This document shows, in pieces, positions 1 to 4,917 of a DNA stretch of 7,060 nt. This stretch comes from Chitinophaga pinensis (lineage in GTDB: Bacteria > Bacteroidota > Bacteroidia > Chitinophagales > Chitinophagaceae), in the NCBI GenBank assembly GCA_945866165.1, contig CAMBGO010000123.1, positions 1-7,060 on the forward strand. The letters are read 5' to 3'. Position numbers and translations under genes: made by a program. The notes under the pieces were generated by a model that was not told where the DNA came from, did not search any database, and saw only the letters and a list, made by a program, of their open reading frames with translations. The stretch's first letter is position 1. Every line of letters begins with the position of its first letter.

Positions 1-204
1 GTTGATTTTGCCAGGAGATTCATTATGGAAAATGGTAAAGAGGTATTCAATTTTGGAAAACACAAGGGCAAGGCTGTTGCGGATGTATTAAAGAATGAGC
101 CTTCCTACTACGACTGGATGATGAAAAGTGATTTTGCTATGCATACAAAGCAAAAGCTGACTGAAATACTCAACAAGGCTATTTTGAAACATCGGGGCAA
201 TTAA
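1..204 (+). CDS. 3'-5' exonuclease (DnaQ/ExoX-like), C-terminal fragment
   Basis: This is the last 67 codons of a gene cut by the left edge, read in frame 1 and ending at TAA 202-204. The fragment carries the small C-terminal module found after the DEDD exonuclease domain in many Bacteroidota DnaQ/ExoX-like proteins. It shows FNFGKHKGK at visible residues 16-24, then VLKNEPSYYDWMM at 29-41 and a short helical tail. In this family the upstream domain removes 3' nucleotides, in proofreading-like or repair roles, but the catalytic residues lie outside the window, so that activity is inferred from the tail alone. An in-frame ATG at 25-27 could make a 59-residue peptide, but the match to the family tail makes a truncated longer gene much more likely. 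The next gene begins 30 bp downstream on the same strand. Confidence 0.8.
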   Translation, partial: VDFARRFIMENGKEVFNFGKHKGKAVADVLKNEPSYYDWMMKSDFAMHTKQKLTEILNKAILKHRGN

Positions 205-234
205 TTCGCTTATTTAATATAAGTATTAACTGAT

Positions 235-972
235 ATGTCAGATAAACTGGTCATCATACCAACCTACAAGGAAAAAGAAAATATAGCCAATATAATCAAG
301 GCTATTTTTGATCTTGATAAAAATTATCACATACTAATTATTGATGATAATTCTCCAGATGGTACCGCTGATATTGTGAAATCTTTTATTCAAGAATATC
401 CGAATAAACTTTTTCTTGAACAACGAACGGGTAAATTAGGACTGGGTACTGCATACATTAAAGGGTTTAAGTGGGGATTGGAAAAGGGGTATGAATATTT
501 AATAGAAATGGATGCTGATTTTTCACATAACCCTGCTGATTTAGAACGATTGTACCTTGCTTGTAAAGAAGGTGGTGCAGATGTTGCAATTGGTTCAAGG
601 TATGTAAAGGGTGGGAAGGTAGAAAATTGGCCATTTTCAAGAATATTGATATCAATCGGAGGGGCATTATATACCAGAATAATAACATGGATGCCTGTTA
701 AAGACCCTACTGCAGGATTTGTTTGTTATAGGAGTAAGGTGCTATCTACGATTGATCTCGACAAGGTTAGATTTGTTGGTTATGCCTTTCAAATCGAAAT
801 GAAATTTAAGTCATGGAAGCTTGGATTCAACATCAAGGAAGTTTTTATAACATTTAAGGATCGCATATATGGTGCATCAAAGATGTCGAAAGGTATCATA
901 AAGGAAGGGATTGTGGGAGTGTTGTCAATGCAATTGAATAGTATCTTACATGGTATTGCTAGAAAGCAATAA
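235..972 (+). CDS. Polyprenol-phosphate mannosyltransferase (DPM1-like GT2 glycosyltransferase)
   Basis: The product is a 245-residue family 2 glycosyltransferase of the dolichol-phosphate mannose synthase type. These enzymes transfer a hexose, usually mannose from GDP-mannose, onto a polyprenyl phosphate at the cytoplasmic face of the membrane. Visible landmarks are PTYKEKENI at residues 9-17, the nucleotide-binding DDNSPDGT at 37-44, the metal-binding DAD at 93-95 within EMDADFSHNP, GSRYVKGG at 120-127, DPTAGF at 157-162, and the C-terminal FKDRIYGASKMS at 207-218. The length matches the short, single-domain form. There is no C-terminal GtrA-like or multi-helix membrane domain, so it should be soluble or peripheral. 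ATG 235 is the first start codon after an in-frame TAA at 220-222, with no Shine-Dalgarno, as is usual in Bacteroidota. The fold and chemistry are well supported. The exact sugar donor (mannose or another hexose) cannot be read from the sequence. Confidence 0.9.
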   Translation: MSDKLVIIPTYKEKENIANIIKAIFDLDKNYHILIIDDNSPDGTADIVKSFIQEYPNKLFLEQRTGKLGLGTAYIKGFKWGLEKGYEYLIEMDADFSHNPADLERLYLACKEGGADVAIGSRYVKGGKVENWPFSRILISIGGALYTRIITWMPVKDPTAGFVCYRSKVLSTIDLDKVRFVGYAFQIEMKFKSWKLGFNIKEVFITFKDRIYGASKMSKGIIKEGIVGVLSMQLNSILHGIARKQ

Positions 973-1022
973 TTAGTAAAAGATGCAACAATGCAGCGAA
1001 AGATTCATTTCAAATTCATTTA

Positions 1023-1910
1023 ATGAAAAAGGCCTTTCTTCAGCTTCATATAGCCATATTTTTGGCAGGGTTTACGGGAGTGTTGGGGAAACTAATTACC
1101 CTAAATGAATCTTTGTTGGTTTGGTATAGGATGCTTTTTTCAATGGTATTTCTATTGTTTATTTCGGTCTTCACAAAAAAAATTAAGCTGCTCTCCATTC
1201 CTAAAATGGCTCCGCTAATTGGCATTGGCGGGATAATTGCATTACACTGGGTGTTTTTTTATGGCAGTGTTAAATATGCCAATATTTCTGTTTCACTTGT
1301 TTGCTTCTCTGCAATCGGTTTTTTTACTTCTCTGCTCGATCCACTGTTCTCTAAAAGAAAAATAATTATACCTGAGATAATACTTGGGCTCCTGGTTATG
1401 TTTGGTATCTATCTAATTTTTCACTTTGATGAGCAATATAGGTTGGGTATTTTGTTCGGTATAGTGTCATCATTTTTTGCATCAATTTTTCCAATACTCA
1501 ACAAAAAAATTATCAGCAAGTATGACCCTGAAACAATTAGCTTTTATGAACTTGGGGGTGGTTGGTTTTGTTTGAATCTTTTTGTGCCTATTTATCTTTT
1601 ATTTATTCCTGAAGTCAGGCTTTTTCCAAACGTATCTGATTTAAGTTGGTTAATTATTTTGAGTTTATTTTGTACTGTACTGGCATTTAATTTATCAGTT
1701 CGTTCCCTTAAATTCATTTCTCCCTTTACTGTCAATTTGAGTTACAATCTTGAACCGATTTATGGTATTCTCCTTGCCTTCCTGGTTTACAATGAAAACA
1801 AGTATTTAGGTTATTCTTTTTATCTTGGTTTTGCGATTATTTTCATTACTGTAGTGATTCAATCATGGCGGGTTTGGAAAGCTGAAAAATCATCAACAAT
1901 CGCACAATAA
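1023..1910 (+). CDS. EamA/DMT-family transporter
   Basis: The product is a 295-residue, very hydrophobic inner-membrane protein with about ten predicted helices, at roughly 5-24, 32-50, 62-82, 87-107, 115-134, 140-160, 172-195, 207-226, 238-258 and 262-284. This is the two-times-five-helix EamA arrangement of the drug/metabolite transporter superfamily. Typical marks are the NESLLVWYR stretch at 28-36 on helix 2 and the late LEPIYGILLAFLVYNE segment, which matches the family's conserved helix 9 signature ending in an acidic residue. Basic loops such as TKKIK near 51-55 and a charged tail (WKAEK) agree with inside-positive topology. EamA proteins mostly export amino acids, nucleobases or other small metabolites, and the substrate is not predictable here. 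It starts 50 bp after the glycosyltransferase and ends 31 bp before the peptidase gene, suggesting cotranscription. A role in flipping a lipid-linked sugar is possible but speculative. Confidence 0.88.
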   Translation: MKKAFLQLHIAIFLAGFTGVLGKLITLNESLLVWYRMLFSMVFLLFISVFTKKIKLLSIPKMAPLIGIGGIIALHWVFFYGSVKYANISVSLVCFSAIGFFTSLLDPLFSKRKIIIPEIILGLLVMFGIYLIFHFDEQYRLGILFGIVSSFFASIFPILNKKIISKYDPETISFYELGGGWFCLNLFVPIYLLFIPEVRLFPNVSDLSWLIILSLFCTVLAFNLSVRSLKFISPFTVNLSYNLEPIYGILLAFLVYNENKYLGYSFYLGFAIIFITVVIQSWRVWKAEKSSTIAQ

Positions 1911-1941
1911 ATGTCTAAATTCACTTTATAAACGATCTACA

Positions 1942-4887
1942 ATGCGAATAAATTCAACTGCTCAATTCAGAATGTTATTTTTTCTGTGCATTATTTTTTC
2001 ATTAGTTTCTTACTCCCAGAAAAAACCATTAGACCATTCTGTTTATGATTCATGGGAATCATTGGGTGAAAAAAAAATAAGTTCAAATGGACAATGGATA
2101 GCATACACCATCGATTTGCAGGAAGGGGATGGTAGGCTGGTGCTTCAGAAAACAGATTCAACTTTTTCTTTAGAAATACCTCGAGGTTATTCTGCAACTT
2201 TTTCTAAAGATGATAAATTTTTAATCCTTTCAATTAAGCCACTTTTTAAAGATATACGGGAAGCTAAAATAAAAAAGAAGAAGGCAGAAGAAATGCCATC
2301 AGATTCGCTTTGTATTGTTGATCTAGAAAAGAGATTGATTGAGAAAGTGACATCAGTCATTTCTTATAAACTTCCACTGAAAGATGGAAGCCATGTAGCG
2401 TACCAATTCTCTAAGTCAGCAACGGATAGTATAAACAAGAAAAGCAAGAGACAAGATACTATTATCACCAAGAAGGATAGTTCCAAAAGGCAAATTCCTT
2501 TAATTATTGAGCAAGTGCCTGAAAAAAAACAAAAAAGAAAATTAAGTTCAAATACCGAACATGACGAGGATGATATTCTTGATGCGGAGGGTGACATTGG
2601 TGAAAAGCAGCCTATTGAAGAAGGGAATTTACTTATTGTTAGGAATTTGTCTGATAAAAAAGAAATCAAGCTAAACCTTGTTAGTGAATATTATTGGAGT
2701 GAAAATGGAAAAATTTTACTTGTTGAATCAAGTAGGAGCAAGTCAAATAACGATATTAAACCTGCTGTATACATTTGGAGGAGTATTGAAAATCGATTCG
2801 ATACGCTACTGACAGGGGGGAATGATTTTAAGAATTTCACCATTGATCAGCAGGGCTATCAAATTGCTTTTCTGTCAGAGCGGGATAGCAGTTATAAGTC
2901 ATTACAAAAATTTTATAAATTATGGTTTTGGAAAAATGGAGACTTAGAAGCTTCTTCATTAGTTGATAATTATACCGTTGGGATGAATGCAAATTGGACT
3001 GTGAATGAATTCTATAAACCCAATTTCAGCAAATCTGGTGCGAAATTATTTTTAGGAACCAACCCAATTAAGCCAATAAAAGATACATCGTTAATAGAGA
3101 TTGATTTGGTTAAATTGGATATATGGCATTACAATGATGATTATCTTCAGCCGTATCAACTAAAAAATCTGGATAAAGAAAATAAAAGATCATACCTGGC
3201 GAGTGTGAATTTAGAAAGTAATCAATTCGTTCAACTTGCAGATTTACAAATGCCTGAAGTTGCTATATCGAATGAGGGAGATGGTTTAATATTTGCCGGT
3301 TTATCTGACAGGGGAAAGCGCATATCCATGCAATGGGAAGGAGGAACAAGGAAAGATGTATATGAAATCGATGCAACTACTGGCAATAGAAAACTGATTA
3401 AAAAAGATTTAGATGGTATGGTTCAGGTGTCTCCCGCTGGTAAATATATTTATTGGTATGACATGGTTACAAAAAATTATTTCACCTATTCTGCTGGCAA
3501 AATTGTTAATGTAAGTAGCCAGGTTAAAAATAAATTATATGATGAAGAATATGATATGCCATCTTATGCAACTCCTTATGGGGTAATGAATTGGTTGAAA
3601 GATGATTCGAGTCTTTTTGTATATGATCGATATGATATTTGGAAATTAGATCCACTGGGCATCAAGCTTCCTGAAAATATTACCAATGGATTGGGGCGTA
3701 AAACAAAAACTTCATATAGGTTCATTTCAACAAATCCAGAGGAACGTTATATTAATGCAGGTCAATCTATTGTACTTAAAACATTCGATGAGTTAAGTAA
3801 ATATGCAGGTATTGCAATGACAACTATTGGGTCATCAATCAGCTTAAAGCAACTCAAAAAAGAAGCTTTTACAATCAATGGTTTAATCAAGGCTAAGGAT
3901 GCAGATGCATATGTATACACAAAAGAAAATTATACTCAATCTCCAACAATTTATTTTTCATCAGATATAGTAAATGATAGAAGTTTCAGTAAAATAAATA
4001 TTCAACAATCTCAATACAATTGGGGGACAGCTGAGCTTTTTACTTGGACAGCCTATAATGGTAAGAAAGCAACTGGAATTGTATACAAACCCGAAAATTT
4101 TATTCAAGGAAAGAAGTATCCATTGATTGTTTATTTCTATGAAACGCTTTCAGATGGATTGCACAACTATTTACCACCATCACCTACACCGAGTAGATTA
4201 AATATTCCTTTTTTTGTAAGCAGGGGATATATCGTATTGGCACCAGATATTTATTATGAAAAAGGATATCCTGGAAAGGGAGGATTCGATTATGTAGTAA
4301 GCGGAGCTAGGTCCCTGGTAAAAAAAGGTATTGTAGACAGTACTAAAATGGGCATTCAAGGACAAAGCTGGGGTGGTTACCAGGTTGCACATATAATTAC
4401 CCGAACGAATCTTTTTGCAGCTGCATGGGCAGGAGCACCTGTTGCAAACATGACCAGCGCTTATGGGGGAATACGTTGGGAAAGTGGTATGAATCGACAA
4501 TTTCAATATGAAAAATCCCAAAGCAGGATAGGCGCCAGCTTATGGGAAAAGCCGCATTTGTATATTGAAAATTCACCATTATTTCATTTGGCAAAAGTTA
4601 AAACCCCGTTGGTAGTAATGGCAAATGATGCAGATGGAGCAGTTCCATGGTATCAAGGCATTGAAATGTTTACTGCTATGAGGCGCTTAAATAAAAAAGT
4701 TTGGATGCTTAACTACAATGGGGAGGCACATAATCTTGTGGAAAGAAGAAACAGAAAGGATATACAAATTCGTGAGCAACAATATTTTGATTGGTTATTG
4801 AAAGGTGACCGACCAGCTGTTTGGATAAGTGAAGGGGTGCCAGCAATTGATAAAGGACGAAGCTGGGGGTTGGAGTACGTGAAATAG
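1942..4887 (+). CDS. Secreted S9-family prolyl oligopeptidase-like serine peptidase
   Basis: This is a 981-residue exported peptidase. Residues 11-25 form a hydrophobic signal segment after a short polar N-terminus, with likely signal peptidase I cleavage after SYS (25/26). No lipobox cysteine is placed correctly, so it is probably periplasmic or surface-exposed and soluble. A long beta-propeller-like region fills about 30-700. The alpha/beta-hydrolase domain covers about 715-960 and has a full triad: Ser809 in GQSWGGYQ (807-814), Asp898 in NDADGAVPW (895-903) and His930 in NGEAHNL. By family knowledge such enzymes cleave short peptides, often dipeptidyl- or acylaminoacyl-peptidase style, but the exact specificity is unknown. 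It is longer than classical prolyl oligopeptidases (about 700 residues), partly because of a charged insert near 157-227. ATG 1942 is chosen, and Met11 (ATG 1972) would also keep the signal peptide. The gene ends the plus-strand cluster. Confidence 0.93.
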   Translation: MRINSTAQFRMLFFLCIIFSLVSYSQKKPLDHSVYDSWESLGEKKISSNGQWIAYTIDLQEGDGRLVLQKTDSTFSLEIPRGYSATFSKDDKFLILSIKPLFKDIREAKIKKKKAEEMPSDSLCIVDLEKRLIEKVTSVISYKLPLKDGSHVAYQFSKSATDSINKKSKRQDTIITKKDSSKRQIPLIIEQVPEKKQKRKLSSNTEHDEDDILDAEGDIGEKQPIEEGNLLIVRNLSDKKEIKLNLVSEYYWSENGKILLVESSRSKSNNDIKPAVYIWRSIENRFDTLLTGGNDFKNFTIDQQGYQIAFLSERDSSYKSLQKFYKLWFWKNGDLEASSLVDNYTVGMNANWTVNEFYKPNFSKSGAKLFLGTNPIKPIKDTSLIEIDLVKLDIWHYNDDYLQPYQLKNLDKENKRSYLASVNLESNQFVQLADLQMPEVAISNEGDGLIFAGLSDRGKRISMQWEGGTRKDVYEIDATTGNRKLIKKDLDGMVQVSPAGKYIYWYDMVTKNYFTYSAGKIVNVSSQVKNKLYDEEYDMPSYATPYGVMNWLKDDSSLFVYDRYDIWKLDPLGIKLPENITNGLGRKTKTSYRFISTNPEERYINAGQSIVLKTFDELSKYAGIAMTTIGSSISLKQLKKEAFTINGLIKAKDADAYVYTKENYTQSPTIYFSSDIVNDRSFSKINIQQSQYNWGTAELFTWTAYNGKKATGIVYKPENFIQGKKYPLIVYFYETLSDGLHNYLPPSPTPSRLNIPFFVSRGYIVLAPDIYYEKGYPGKGGFDYVVSGARSLVKKGIVDSTKMGIQGQSWGGYQVAHIITRTNLFAAAWAGAPVANMTSAYGGIRWESGMNRQFQYEKSQSRIGASLWEKPHLYIENSPLFHLAKVKTPLVVMANDADGAVPWYQGIEMFTAMRRLNKKVWMLNYNGEAHNLVERRNRKDIQIREQQYFDWLLKGDRPAVWISEGVPAIDKGRSWGLEYVK

Positions 4888-4917
4888 AGTTGTGGGTTGT
4901 AATTCAATTATGCAGAT

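Larger units (their letters stand above)
1..4887 (+). other. Probable four-gene transcription unit
   Basis: Four plus-strand genes (exonuclease tail, glycosyltransferase, EamA transporter, S9 peptidase) are separated by 30, 50 and 31 bp. None of the gaps holds a convincing Bacteroidota promoter (TAnnTTTG near -7 with TTG near -33) or a hairpin with a T run. Cotranscription is therefore the simplest reading, with the promoter upstream of the window. The functions of the first gene and the last three are not obviously linked, so the grouping may reflect compact layout and not a shared pathway. Confidence 0.5.

Noticed and set aside
467..688. Open frame of 73 codons on the minus strand
   Set aside because: It lies entirely inside the glycosyltransferase gene, whose motifs are unambiguous, and its translation resembles no protein family.
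1003..1021. Direct repeat ATTCATTT at 1003-1010 and 1014-1021 before the transporter start
   Set aside because: The repeat is only 8 bp of AT-rich sequence with no third copy, too short to support an operator or attachment site.
1055..1065. Match to the Bacteroidota -7 promoter pattern (TATTTTTG)
   Set aside because: It falls inside the transporter coding region without a suitable start downstream, and a match of this kind is expected by chance in AT-rich sequence.
1991..2669. Two minus-strand open frames (1991-2197 and 2364-2669)
   Set aside because: They are antisense to the peptidase gene. The serine- and phenylalanine-rich translation of the second is what the complement of a lysine- and glutamate-rich segment gives.
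4198..4907. Three minus-strand open frames opposite the peptidase catalytic domain
   Set aside because: They overlap the conserved triad region of the plus-strand gene, and overlap each other, with no recognisable domains.
4900..4910. Small palindrome TAATT-C-AATTA in the convergent spacer
   Set aside because: The stem is five A-T pairs with a one-base loop, which cannot form a stable hairpin and is expected by chance here.
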